A DNA stretch of 64,000 nt from Pleionea sediminis (GTDB lineage Bacteria > Pseudomonadota > Gammaproteobacteria > Enterobacterales > Kangiellaceae), in contig NZ_SUNB01000008.1 of the NCBI RefSeq assembly GCF_007570825.1, positions 1 to 64,000 of the forward strand. The letters run 5' to 3'. Below the pieces are notes generated by a model. That model worked only from the letters and a program-made list of their open reading frames with translations, was not told the origin of the DNA and made no database searches. Below are positions 47,447 through 56,613 of the stretch, in pieces. A program made the translations under genes and the position numbers. Numbering within the stretch: the stretch's first letter is position 1; the number at the start of each line of letters is the position of its first letter.

Positions 47447-47475
47447 ATTTAACCGTAAATTGTTTCTATTGTCAA
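47447..47475 (-). promoter_or_regulatory. Sigma70-like promoter, unit 2
   Basis: -35 TTGACA (47470-47475), 17-bp spacer, -10 TTAAAT (47447-47452, 4 of 6). The spacer shares GAAACAATTT with unit 1, so the two promoters are homologous. Confidence 0.5.
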
Positions 47476-47880
47476 CAAGTTACTGCCATATTGAACGTTT
47501 GTTCCACAAATTATAGAAATTGGTTTAGCAGCCCAGAAATAACGGACATCGAATATTCGACTAGTTATCTATAGGCTCCATCTTTATAAAACACAGATTG
47601 GCCGAATATATTTCGTCGGATCCTACTTCTGTGACGAACCTTTTCATCGTATGCATACCGGGCATAAATCATGAAGGAATAGTATGTTGACGATTGATGT
47701 ATTTATGGTCTGTTATCTCCCATTTGCTACACTTATTCCACTGGTGTAAGGTCTCAAAAAAAGACTAGATCAATAGTCTTTACTACGCTGGAGCTATTTA
47801 TTAAACAGTTAATAACTCAAATTGAAGATGATTTTTCGTGTCGCCAAATATTACATTGGTGCGCACCGCTAGCTATTATA

Positions 47881-49824
47881 ATGCTGATTGTAATAGCGTC
47901 GCAAACCGCTATTGCTCAAGAATCGGTTAGTCAAACTGAGCTTGAAAAGCTACCTTCCTTGCCCGACTCTTATAAAAGCCTTGAACACTCGAGTCGAATC
48001 TCATGGCTTAACCAACAAATAGAGAAAAGTGACAATCCAACTGAAATTTATCGCTTAAAGCGCGAGCTTGCTTTTCAATATGCTCGAAAAAATAAAGACG
48101 ATCAGTTACCGCCTCTTTGTCAAACAACACCACCACAGCTTTTCGACCATCGATATCGACTGATTTGTCTGGTCAACTCGACGGCAAATAATAAAGCTGT
48201 CATAAAACAATTAATAGCGCTTCATAATGATGCACTAGAAAGTCGCAATATCAGGGTCGCAGCAGAGTCTTTGGATTATGTTGCCTGGCTACAGTCTGTT
48301 GAAGGTGATATTGCTCAAGCCTTCGAAAGCTATGAACAAGTGTTACCTCTGGCAGAGCAAGCTGATATAAACTTGCTAACTAACGTTACTTTAAACTTGG
48401 CATTAATGTATGTCATTCACGGAGATCGGGAATACGTTCAACGAGGCATTCAATTAAAACTGGATACTTTAACAAGATTGAAACAATTGAAAATTGATAA
48501 ACCAGAACTCGCGAACTACGTCGATAGAACCTTACCTGCGATATACTTTAATCTTGGAATTGCATATGCGCTACATATCTACGACTATCAAAAAGCATTA
48601 TATTGGTTTGAAAAGGTTCCCGACGACAATGAAGACTTAATTGAGTCAAAGCTCGTTTTTAGCAGTTTATCTTACTTGGAGCTTAACCAACGAGATAAAG
48701 CGGAATCCTATTTAATGCGTTCGTTAAGTACGGCCGCAAGCGTTGAGTTTCACTCGGACTACCTGTCATGTTATCAACAAATCATTCAAGTAAAGCTCTC
48801 AATCAATAACGCCATTGATCAGTGCCAGCAGCTGTCGGAACAAACTCCCTTAGAAGTAAAACAAGACCTTGTTAAAAGAATGATCGAGTCGTCGAATAAC
48901 GGGCTCAAACAAGCCGGTTATCAAACGCTTTATTCACTCTATATCAACAAACTTGAACCACAGCTAAAACAAAGTTCCATTAAGGCTGCTTCGCGCGCAG
49001 AATTAAGGCGATTGCAGCAAGAGTCAAGATTAAAAGGTGAACTGTTCGACAAAGAAAAAGCCCTTAAGGAAGCCGAAGAAGACAAAGTTGCGATCCGAAC
49101 TCGACTCAATATTACAACTGTAATTATCTTTACATTGATTCTGATTGTGGTATTTATGCAATTGCAACAGAAGAAAAAACTCGCCGCACAATTTGAAGAA
49201 ATGAGTCTTCACGATCGCTTAACAGGACTGAATAACCGACATTACTTTGAAATGAACATCGGCCGAGAGCTGAATATTCTGAGACGGTCGCAACAAGAAG
49301 ACAGCTCGCAAACATTGGCCTTTTTTCTCTTTGATATCGATCATTTTAAAAATATTAATGATAATTATGGACACGAAGTTGGCGATGAAGTGCTCAAGGA
49401 GTTTGCATTTCGTATACGCCAGGTAATAAGAGACACAGATTTATTGATTCGCTGGGGTGGCGAAGAATTTCTACTCATTTCACGTTTACAAAGTAAAAAC
49501 GAATATCATAGTATTGCAGAACGTCTTAGAAAGACCGTCAATACAAATGAATTTACTTTTGAAAACCAATTAAAGCTCGATATTTCTTGTACCGTAGGTG
49601 CGGTTCTTTGTCCTAACGTAAAAACGCTTGAACGAGAGTTACAATGGAGTCAACTGGTTAACCTGGCTGACTCAGCCCTGTATTTGGGAAAAAGAAAACA
49701 ACGCAACTGTTGGGTGTGTATTGACAGTATTCAAGATCCAAGTCTGCTGGACACTATTCAAGATGAAGATATCGAATTATTAGCTCAAAAAAAGCAAATT
49801 GAACTGACGAGCTCGTTCGAGTAA
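47881..49824 (+). CDS. TPR-containing membrane diguanylate cyclase (GGDEF)
   Basis: 647 residues as read from ATG 47881. The short N-terminal hydrophobic stretch (MLIVIASQTAIAQ) looks like the end of a Sec signal, followed by a TPR-rich periplasmic region to about 400. One membrane helix lies at about 408-427, then a coiled linker and a GGDEF domain with GGEEF at 526-530. RDTD (517-520) is an intact inhibitory I-site RxxD, five residues before GGEEF. It makes cyclic-di-GMP from GTP. No ribosome-binding site precedes 47881, and the hydrophobic reading continues upstream in frame without an ATG (see findings), so the true N-terminus is unsettled. Divergent from the toxin region. Confidence 0.9.
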   Translation: MLIVIASQTAIAQESVSQTELEKLPSLPDSYKSLEHSSRISWLNQQIEKSDNPTEIYRLKRELAFQYARKNKDDQLPPLCQTTPPQLFDHRYRLICLVNSTANNKAVIKQLIALHNDALESRNIRVAAESLDYVAWLQSVEGDIAQAFESYEQVLPLAEQADINLLTNVTLNLALMYVIHGDREYVQRGIQLKLDTLTRLKQLKIDKPELANYVDRTLPAIYFNLGIAYALHIYDYQKALYWFEKVPDDNEDLIESKLVFSSLSYLELNQRDKAESYLMRSLSTAASVEFHSDYLSCYQQIIQVKLSINNAIDQCQQLSEQTPLEVKQDLVKRMIESSNNGLKQAGYQTLYSLYINKLEPQLKQSSIKAASRAELRRLQQESRLKGELFDKEKALKEAEEDKVAIRTRLNITTVIIFTLILIVVFMQLQQKKKLAAQFEEMSLHDRLTGLNNRHYFEMNIGRELNILRRSQQEDSSQTLAFFLFDIDHFKNINDNYGHEVGDEVLKEFAFRIRQVIRDTDLLIRWGGEEFLLISRLQSKNEYHSIAERLRKTVNTNEFTFENQLKLDISCTVGAVLCPNVKTLERELQWSQLVNLADSALYLGKRKQRNCWVCIDSIQDPSLLDTIQDEDIELLAQKKQIELTSSFE

Positions 49825-49982
49825 TCTCAAATGCCTAATCAACATTGTGTGAAAATCCCTCTGTAATGTTAATCAGGCTCTTAACGAGTCGTAGAGAATA
49901 TAATAAAGTCGGAAGTTAAACATAGTCCCTATAATGACAGGTGTTAACAAGCTTACGGTAAAAGTAACACCCATCATAGAAA

Positions 49983-51188
49983 TTACAGTGGTTGTCGACA
50001 ACGAAGACTTAAGTTATCACAGTACCGACCACTGCATTGTAATCCGGCTACAAAACTACCAATAGCACACTGCCCTAATCCCTGTTCTTCCGAAAAGTAG
50101 TTTGTCCAATGATTGGAGCTTCCTCCTTGCTGTTTAAAAATCGCTGTAAGATTATCACAATAGCGACCGTTACACTTTAAGCCAACCAGTACTTGCTCAC
50201 CATATTTTCCGGCATAATTCGGCTGCTCTTCAGAAAACCGAGAGCTTTCCCATGACGAGCCAGTCGGTATTACACCGGGAACATTAGTACATTTTAATCG
50301 TTTGTTATCACAATATCTGCCCCGACATTCTATGCCGCTTACAACACGATGCTCAGGACATATTGCAGAACCATTACCCTCTTCTGAAAACCAATGTGTG
50401 AAAACACTGTCTTCGCCGCTAAAGAAATGCGGATAACTCGATGGCTTAAACCGATTTAGATTGGTCAAAAAGTTGCTGTCTTTTAAGGGAATGGTGGCAC
50501 TGCCATAGTTATAAGTATTAAGCTTATTTCTTAATTCCGCATTACTCACACCATCACCTTTCATAAACATCCAGCTAATAATGGGTGGAGTAACAAAATG
50601 ACCATAACTGTTCTCTGCGCTCTCATTTGATTTTGCGAACCGGAAGGCATGCGTAGTCACGCCATCTTTATGATACACCACTTTTATATGGTTACCCTGA
50701 CGAGGAAGATTGCCAATGGCGCGGGTTTCCATATCACCATGCGCGCTGACACTCCCATGAGTGATAATTCCATTTCGTGTCCATACTGCGACCTGTTCCC
50801 AATCATGACGGTGCCCGAAAGGATCATAACCCGGTATTACTTGATCTTTCTCAAAATACATCGCAAAAAAATTGCCGCAGTAGCGCACACCGTTTGAGTC
50901 GCTGATGCATTTGCGGCGATGCAATGTATTGGAATACTCCAAAAAATTGGACGTACGACAACCACCGCCCAAACTGCCTGACGTATTTAAACCGGGATTT
51001 TTCTCTCCCAGGCGACTTATACCGGCAGCGGGATAGCAACCATCACCATCAAAATCAAAAACCGGAGCTAGGTCACTTACCCCTTCAGCGGGAGCCTGAT
51101 CAAGACTAAGGAAATCTGCGGCTTTAGCGCTGCTAAAACTAATTCCAATGATGACAACTATTAAAGTTACGCTTAGATATTTTTTCAT
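49983..51188 (-). CDS. NEP1-like protein (NLP/NPP1 family) with three Cys-rich C-terminal repeats
   Basis: 401 residues with a Sec signal (cleavage near AKAAD, about residue 23). Residues about 30-255 are an NPP1 domain containing the diagnostic GHRHDWE heptapeptide intact at 125-131, plus GCYPAAGI near 50. NLPs are secreted cytolysins that bind plant sphingolipids and permeabilise eudicot membranes; bacterial members occur in soft-rot Pectobacterium and in marine bacteria. The C-terminal 140 residues are extra: three repeats of about 50 residues built on FSEE...C...V-x-G-L-x-C-x-GRYCDN-L (GRYCDN at 290-295, 341-346 and 387-392), probably disulfide-bonded and carbohydrate-binding. Stands alone with no obvious operon. 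Family assignment is very sure; the role of the repeats is inferred. Confidence 0.93.
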   Translation of the reverse strand: MKKYLSVTLIVVIIGISFSSAKAADFLSLDQAPAEGVSDLAPVFDFDGDGCYPAAGISRLGEKNPGLNTSGSLGGGCRTSNFLEYSNTLHRRKCISDSNGVRYCGNFFAMYFEKDQVIPGYDPFGHRHDWEQVAVWTRNGIITHGSVSAHGDMETRAIGNLPRQGNHIKVVYHKDGVTTHAFRFAKSNESAENSYGHFVTPPIISWMFMKGDGVSNAELRNKLNTYNYGSATIPLKDSNFLTNLNRFKPSSYPHFFSGEDSVFTHWFSEEGNGSAICPEHRVVSGIECRGRYCDNKRLKCTNVPGVIPTGSSWESSRFSEEQPNYAGKYGEQVLVGLKCNGRYCDNLTAIFKQQGGSSNHWTNYFSEEQGLGQCAIGSFVAGLQCSGRYCDNLSLRCRQPL

Positions 51189-51659
51189 ACGGGTGTCCTC
51201 AATATTTATTTTTTTTGGAAGTCATTAATTGAGAATTTACCGAGAACAACATTCAGCATGTTATTCGAATGAACAACCACAGTGTGTTAGCTGAGTGAGA
51301 CATCTAATACCGATAAACAACATCCTCTACATTTTAAACAATGCAGTTTAAGATTAGCATGGATTATAAAAATATCAGGAATAACAAAAAGAAAATAACT
51401 CGAAAGGCATTAACAAAAATTGAATGACGAACAACAAGTCAGTAAGCAAAATTCTAAACACAAAACTCTAAACTCGAGTCTGCGAGTTATTCGCTTTAAC
51501 TCCAGTCAACTTAATGAATCCGTGTATTTGTATCGTCATTAAGTTAACCAGAACCACCTTCAGCTTCATACTATAAAGTTCAAGACGTCGCATGAAAGAC
51601 GTAACTTGAGTTTTTATATAGTCATTATTTCAATGTTAGCGTCCATCAAAATCATATCA
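51189..51659. other. Intergenic region upstream of the NLP gene and downstream of the malic enzyme gene
   Basis: About 470 bp, AT-rich. No coding frame, clear promoter pair or terminator recognised by eye. Must contain the NLP promoter. Confidence 0.4.
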
Positions 51660-52964
51660 TTATTGTTTAATCTTCAGTGCGCAGTCGTAAACAGCCTTTG
51701 CGACAGCGTCATGCGCTTCTTTATTCAATGCGGAAGGAACTAACGCGTCTTCCTTCGCCAGACTCGACAAGGTTTCGGCCGCGGCAATTTTCATTTGGTG
51801 ATTAATATCACTTACGCCAGCGTCTAGGGTTCCACGGAACAATCCGGGAAATGCCAACATGTTATTCACTGTTTTACCATCCGTCGCAAAGGCAGCGCCA
51901 TGTTCAAGCGCAACTTCCGGTTCGATTTCTGGGTCCGGATTTGTCAGCGCCATAATAATTTGGCCCTCTTTGACCATTTCCGGTTTAATCAATCCTTTAA
52001 CACCCGATGTGGCAACCACTATATCAGCTTTTTCCATTAACTCTTCAAGTGAGACAGGTGTGCCACCATCGCCGCGTAACTGTTTTTTAGCGTTTTCGTT
52101 AATGTCAGCGCCCAACACATCTCTAACACCATATTCCAGCAACAAGCTGCAAATGCCCATGCCTGCAGCACCCAAACCAATTTGGCCAAAGACTTTATCT
52201 TTAATACACATTCCCAATCTTCGGGTTGCCGTAAGTAACGCCGCTAAAGTCACAATGGCAGTACCATGTTGATCATCATGAAACACGGGTTTATCTAGAC
52301 GATGCACTAACTCTTCTTCTATTTGGAAGCACTCAGGTGCCTTTATATCTTCCAGTAAAATAGCACCAAAAGAAGATGCGATGCATTCCACCGTTTCAAT
52401 AATGCGTAATGGATCTTTTTCTTTTAATAAGATGGGCACGCCAGAAATGCCGACTAACTCAGAAAAAATTGCCGCCTTACCTTCCATTACTGGCAAACCA
52501 GCTTCAGGACCAATATTTCCCAGACCAAGAATGGCACTGCCATCGGTAACGATAGCTACCGTATTTTGAATATTGGTAAACTCTTTTATCTTCTCAGGAT
52601 CGGCTTGAATCGCCTGACAGACTCGAGCAACACCCGGTGTATAGACATCTCGTAGCACTTCCAGAGAGTTTATCTCAATACTCGACGTTGTTTTGATCTT
52701 TCCGCCTTTATGACGATTGAAGACACGATCCGACTTGCCGACTATTTTCGTTTCTGGCAGCGAATTAATATGGTCCACCAAGACTTGCATGTCGAATGAG
52801 TCATCGTATTCAATGGTTAATTCCCATACGGTGTCTTTATAGAGACGGCGTATCGCATTCAACCCCTCAACGGTAATACCCATATCACCAACAATAGTGA
52901 GAACTTTCGCCATATTTCCCGGTTGGTGTGGCGCTTCGACGAGCAAAACTTCAACAATTTTCAT
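51660..52964 (-). CDS. Malic enzyme (NAD(P)-dependent) with N-terminal ACT domain
   Basis: 434 residues from ATG 52964, with AGGT upstream. The 18 extra codons of the longer frame do not resemble the family. Residues 1-75 form an ACT domain (PGNMAKVLTIVGDMGITVEG), probably for allosteric control. The catalytic part has YTPGVA, VTDGSAILGLGNIGP, EDIKAPECF, FHDDQHGTA and the nucleotide-binding GLGAAGMG, as in bacterial malic enzymes. Reaction: malate to pyruvate and CO2 with reduction of NAD(P). Single gene with its own leader; a conserved housekeeping gene marking core genome. Cofactor preference cannot be read reliably. Confidence 0.95.
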   Translation of the reverse strand: MKIVEVLLVEAPHQPGNMAKVLTIVGDMGITVEGLNAIRRLYKDTVWELTIEYDDSFDMQVLVDHINSLPETKIVGKSDRVFNRHKGGKIKTTSSIEINSLEVLRDVYTPGVARVCQAIQADPEKIKEFTNIQNTVAIVTDGSAILGLGNIGPEAGLPVMEGKAAIFSELVGISGVPILLKEKDPLRIIETVECIASSFGAILLEDIKAPECFQIEEELVHRLDKPVFHDDQHGTAIVTLAALLTATRRLGMCIKDKVFGQIGLGAAGMGICSLLLEYGVRDVLGADINENAKKQLRGDGGTPVSLEELMEKADIVVATSGVKGLIKPEMVKEGQIIMALTNPDPEIEPEVALEHGAAFATDGKTVNNMLAFPGLFRGTLDAGVSDINHQMKIAAAETLSSLAKEDALVPSALNKEAHDAVAKAVYDCALKIKQ

Positions 52965-53239
52965 TTTCGACCTGTTTACTACTTTTATGAGATATCTACA
53001 GATATTTAATATTAGCAAAGATTGCCTTTGACTAAACCTATTGGTGAGTAGTTTTAGTGATTTCTAGAGTCACTCACAAAAATGACTTTCTTTTCATCCA
53101 GTAGAAGCCACTTAAAGCTGTTGGTAAGTTTGAAATCCCCCCTTTAACAACAGTTCAGTGTGTTTTTTATACTTGACTTAAGCATCTCACGGTGTAATAT
53201 CTCGTACCTTTCATCTAAGATATTTTAAAGGAATATTTC

Positions 53240-53818
53240 ATGTATAAAATTCTTTTTTCACTGCTCATTTTGTTCGCAACGACGGCTTGTACTATCAATC
53301 GCCCTGTCTCAAATGATTACGACCAATACTTAGCGAACAATATCGGAACCAGCAATTTACCGAAGGCGAATCAATCAGCAAGTTATGAAATGTCAAAAGC
53401 AATACAATCGCACCGATATGAGTTTCGCTCATTTATGACAGGAAGTGCAAATCTTTGGATTGTTGAATTTGGGAAAATGCTAGACGCGACATTAAAGTCG
53501 AAAGATGTCCAAGCAGCATTTAATAACCAATTATCCGAGCTCAATGGTGAAAACCCACAAGGATCATTGATCTACTTTGACTTACAGAACTATCAGTTTA
53601 TTGATAAACAAGCAAAAATAGCTTTGAAAGTTACACTCAAACAAAAAGAAAACGTCTTATTTACAAAGGTATATACTGCAAATGGAAATTCGCAAGGCGG
53701 GAAAATGTTTTGGGGCGGTGCATTTGCACAAAAGAATGCTGTTCAACAATCGACCAAAGTGGCTTTAGATATAATTCTCAAACAATTAATTTATGATTTC
53801 AATCAATCTGTGAAATAA
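53240..53818 (+). CDS. Predicted outer-membrane lipoprotein, unrecognised
   Basis: 192 residues with GGAA upstream of the ATG. A lipoprotein signal MYKILFSLLILFATTAC gives lipidated Cys17. The mature part has a beta-rich stretch (QGSLIYFDLQNYQFIDKQAK, VTLKQKENVLFTKVYTANG) and a C-terminal helix, somewhat like YajG-type lipoproteins. No catalytic motif. A strong terminator follows directly, so it is a single-gene unit. Function unknown. Confidence 0.8.
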   Translation: MYKILFSLLILFATTACTINRPVSNDYDQYLANNIGTSNLPKANQSASYEMSKAIQSHRYEFRSFMTGSANLWIVEFGKMLDATLKSKDVQAAFNNQLSELNGENPQGSLIYFDLQNYQFIDKQAKIALKVTLKQKENVLFTKVYTANGNSQGGKMFWGGAFAQKNAVQQSTKVALDIILKQLIYDFNQSVK

Positions 53819-53832
53819 CCAATTTTATCCGT

Positions 53833-53860
53833 AAAAAAAGCAGCAAAAGCTGCTTTTTTT
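53833..53860 (+). terminator. Rho-independent terminator after the lipoprotein gene
   Basis: Perfect 12-bp stem AAAAAAAGCAGC/GCTGCTTTTTTT with a tetraloop AAAA, followed by ATTTTTTC, 15 bp past the stop at 53818. Confidence 0.9.
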
Positions 53861-54048
53861 ATTTTTTCTATCCCCTGTAAATCTAAATTCAGTTCTCATT
53901 CAGATAAATCCTTTAAACTTGATGAAATTCCAAGCCAGAACTTAATTACCTTCAGTAAAGTCAATATGATTGGCGACTCTTAATTAATAACCGGCAAGAG
54001 AATAGATAAATTCAAATAAAAAGAAGCTGTACATATAAGGAAGCTGAC

Positions 54049-54477
54049 ATGCAGACATCGGAGCAAAGAGTAACAAATTCAGTCAACTTACCTTCAGTTG
54101 GTTGGAGAATCTACTTTATTATAATGGTTATTCTATCTATTGAAGGGTTAGAAGTTTTTCTGAGCGTACAACGTTTGACTATTAGTGACTGGATTACAGC
54201 TGCTTTTTCAACCCTCTTATTAGTTGGACTGTATGGTTTCACTTTTTCGGTGCCAATTGTTTCTAGAAAACTTTGGCAAATTACCTTTACCGTATTAAGC
54301 ATTGCATTTGTTGTACAGTCACTTGCAACGATTATTTACTTATTTAATAACCAAGGCAGTCCAAGTTATATGCGAGATTTTCTCACTAGCGGTATTACAT
54401 TTGCAGTATCTCTCCCTGCTTATTTAGCGCTTTTTAAATATCACTTGAGTAATAATCCGATATGGACGAAGCATTAA
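54049..54477 (+). CDS. Small four-helix integral membrane protein, unrecognised
   Basis: 142 residues with AAGGAAG upstream of the ATG. Four hydrophobic segments at about 20-42, 49-72, 77-100 and 108-130 with short loops. No family motif recognised. Single gene, followed about 22 bp later by an inverted repeat that may end the transcript. Confidence 0.7.
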   Translation: MQTSEQRVTNSVNLPSVGWRIYFIIMVILSIEGLEVFLSVQRLTISDWITAAFSTLLLVGLYGFTFSVPIVSRKLWQITFTVLSIAFVVQSLATIIYLFNNQGSPSYMRDFLTSGITFAVSLPAYLALFKYHLSNNPIWTKH

Positions 54478-54499
54478 AGTAAAGCGGTTATCTGAAATT

Positions 54500-54538
54500 A
54501 AGGTGAAACTGTAACCGGTTTAATCGCCGTTTCACCTT
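54500..54538 (+). terminator. Possible terminator hairpin
   Basis: 10-bp stem AAGGTGAAAC/GTTTCACCTT enclosing a 19-base loop that itself contains a short GGTTTAA element; only a weak T-run follows. Located just after the four-helix membrane protein gene. Confidence 0.4.
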
Positions 54539-54644
54539 GTTAAATTGACAAACCACATACTTTAACTAATTTAGTTGATTTATGGATTGCACTTGCTGTA
54601 TGTTTAAACATCAATAATAAAATTAATAGCGATTGAGTTAGAAC

Positions 54645-54827
54645 ATGAATTGGTTCAGTATGAATTTATTTGTCTTAGCATTAACTATTTTCTCCATAGA
54701 GCTCCCAGTTGATACCAACCATTCTTCAAGCGACGACGAAGCATTAAGCGCTGGCAATGCTCAATCCTTCTACTGTGATCCAACCTGGGTGACAGAACCG
54801 CATGCACCATGCGCTCCCGGCAAATAA
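54645..54827 (+). CDS. Possible small secreted peptide
   Basis: 60 residues: a hydrophobic N-terminal segment (LFVLALTIFSIELP) that could be a signal or anchor, a Ser/Asp-rich middle, and a Cys/Pro-rich end (SFYCDPTWVTEPHAPCAPGK) with two cysteines. No strong ribosome-binding site. Coding-like, but no family recognised. Confidence 0.4.
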   Translation: MNWFSMNLFVLALTIFSIELPVDTNHSSSDDEALSAGNAQSFYCDPTWVTEPHAPCAPGK

Positions 54828-54878
54828 AAATTTTGCTTTGTCGTTTTTACAAAACTCTATTTTGCCTATTATTTTCCA

Positions 54879-55721
54879 TTAATAGGGTGCTTTTAATTTC
54901 TGAAAAGTGCAATGGTTAAAATCGTGAATTAATTTTTCTTCACCTAATTTATGTTTACTTTGAAGCGACGCGCGATATAGGCACCCGTTTGATGTCCAAG
55001 CAATAGAATCTCCATCCCTATCAGCCCATTCCCAATCGTCTTTAATATATTCAATACCAGTTTGTTTATTGAGCAGCATATGTTCATCCCAGTAACAACC
55101 TTTCCCCTCTGGTGAGTCAACTTCTTCATGGGCGAGTTTAATTAGTTGCCAATCGTTTACGAGCGCTTTAGTAAAGGTTGAAGCATTTTTCCATCGACTT
55201 ACATTCTTTCTTTCCTCCAATTGCCAGCCGTCTCGAATCAACCGCCGGTAGTAAACACCGGTACATTCAGAACCAAAATTTCCTTCAGGTACAAAACTCG
55301 CATCACGTTTGACTTCTTTAGAGTCGAAAAGCACCAGGTTATTGTTAAAATATCTGTCATTAAGCCAAAATGTGTTCTTGTTTAAAAATAGACCTCCACC
55401 TTCCCAGCAATCGCCTTTTGCATAAAGTTCAATCGCCTTAATGTAGGGCACTTTAGAGATAGCTGTCCAGGAACCACGTGTTTCAGAATCCCACTTACCA
55501 TTCATTGCGAAGTAAATAAAGTATTTTCCATCGGGAGAAATATCGGAACGACGCTCGTAAATTCGGCCTTTTAACCATTGCCCTACTTCTATAGAGTCGG
55601 TTTGTCTATCCCATAGAAAGGAACAAACTTGTTTTGACGGCCCACGACGAATAATTAAGGCTCTCGAACTATTACTGGCAAATAAAACATGCAGTCGAGC
55701 AGGGAATAAATTGTTCATCAA
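54879..55721 (-). CDS. Conserved-looking hypothetical protein, beta-rich and Trp-rich
   Basis: 280 residues, cytoplasmic by sequence (no signal). Contains repeated W-D/W-S and DGKYFIYFAMNGKWDSE-type strands that suggest a beta-propeller-like fold. Landmarks: ALIIRRGPSKQV, GQWLKGRIYERRSDISPDG, GSWTAISKVPYIKAIELY and KGDCWEGGGLFL. I believe similar uncharacterised proteins exist in many bacteria, but no function is known to me. No operon partner is evident. Confidence 0.8.
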   Translation of the reverse strand: MMNNLFPARLHVLFASNSSRALIIRRGPSKQVCSFLWDRQTDSIEVGQWLKGRIYERRSDISPDGKYFIYFAMNGKWDSETRGSWTAISKVPYIKAIELYAKGDCWEGGGLFLNKNTFWLNDRYFNNNLVLFDSKEVKRDASFVPEGNFGSECTGVYYRRLIRDGWQLEERKNVSRWKNASTFTKALVNDWQLIKLAHEEVDSPEGKGCYWDEHMLLNKQTGIEYIKDDWEWADRDGDSIAWTSNGCLYRASLQSKHKLGEEKLIHDFNHCTFQKLKAPY

Positions 55722-56052
55722 CTATGCATACCTTCAAAAATCACCTCTTGAACGGAAACCGATAATATAGCATTAGCCCTAGACTTTACTGATAAAAGTT
55801 TGCTCATTTATTCAACTTATTGATTAATAATCAAAAGCATTCCTTGCTATCGGGTAAATTTCCGTGACTCTATTGGCAGTTCTACTCTGTGTCACTTGAC
55901 TTATTGACGCTCGAAACTTATTTAGGTTAAAGACAAACTGAACTATTATTAAATATAGCGTTCTTAGCTTAACTCGAAAGCAGGATTAGGCGAGTAACCA
56001 ACAATCATGAAGGCGTCCTTTTTAACGGGGATCCCAGAGGTACCCGAATAAG
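55722..56052. other. Intergenic region upstream of the methyltransferase
   Basis: About 330 bp. The last 46 bp contain a 14-codon open frame (56007-56051, MKASFLTGIPEVPE) whose stop ends one base before the methyltransferase ATG. It carries the AGAGG that probably serves the methyltransferase. Otherwise nothing recognised. Confidence 0.35.
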
Positions 56053-56613
56053 ATGAAACAACCCTTTTTAATGGCTTTGCTGCGAAATCCACGGCAAATG
56101 GGCGCGGTTTTCCCCAGTGGTAGCAAACTTGCCGAAGCGATGGCTTCGATGGTTGACCCCAAACGCGACAGGGTATTAGAACTGGGACCGGGTACCGGCT
56201 CAATAACCCAAGCCATCTTGGCCCGTGGTCTACCTCATGACCACCTGACAATCCTTGAGAAAGATCCAAATCTTTCAAACACCTTAACGCGCAACTTTGC
56301 GGGCACACGTGTTATTTGTGGAGATGCATCCCACCTGCCTCAGCTTTTGGCGAAATCCGGGCATCCTGCGATCAACTGCGTGGTGTCAAGTTTACCTCTA
56401 TTAAACTTGCGACGTTTCACACGTTACAAGATACTACTTCAAATATTTAAGCAAATGAATAGCGATGGTAAGTTAATCCAGTTTACCTACTCTCTCAAAT
56501 CGCCCATTTCAGAATCACTCTGTCAGTCGCTCAATATTAAGGGGGAAAAAATTCGATTTGTTTCTCGTAATATTCCACCCGCATCGGTTTGGGAATTTAA
56601 AAAAGTATTATGA
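56053..56613 (+). CDS. Class I SAM-dependent methyltransferase, phospholipid N-methyltransferase (PmtA)-like
   Basis: 186 residues. An N-terminal FLMALLRNPRQMGAVFPSG segment is characteristic of bacterial PmtA/KsgA-related phospholipid methyltransferases. It is followed by the SAM-binding VLELGPGTGSITQAIL (about 40-55), an acidic ribose-contact residue in LTILEKD, GDASHL as motif II, and VVSSLPLLNL as the NLPY-like motif. The family methylates phosphatidylethanolamine to phosphatidylcholine precursors or related substrates at the membrane. Its codon composition looks more GC-rich than the neighbours, which may hint at separate acquisition. Single gene. The phospholipid substrate is inferred. 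Confidence 0.85.
   Translation: MKQPFLMALLRNPRQMGAVFPSGSKLAEAMASMVDPKRDRVLELGPGTGSITQAILARGLPHDHLTILEKDPNLSNTLTRNFAGTRVICGDASHLPQLLAKSGHPAINCVVSSLPLLNLRRFTRYKILLQIFKQMNSDGKLIQFTYSLKSPISESLCQSLNIKGEKIRFVSRNIPPASVWEFKKVL

Larger units (their letters stand above)
46648..47880. other. Gene-free 1.2-kb region with two promoter-terminator units
   Basis: No protein-coding gene is supported. It contains the two related promoter-terminator units listed separately (46725-46845 and 47394-47475) and about 400 bp of AT-rich sequence before the divergent GGDEF gene. The conserved part between the units covers the promoter and the first bases of the transcript. Confidence 0.6.

Noticed and set aside
49940-49971. 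GGTGTTA/TAACACC inverted repeat between the convergent GGDEF and NLP genes
   Set aside because: Only 7 bp with a long loop and no T-run, too weak to call a terminator.
55964-56308. Minus-strand frame of 114 codons opposite the methyltransferase
   Set aside because: Shadow of the GC-richer methyltransferase gene, whose SAM motifs settle the coding strand.
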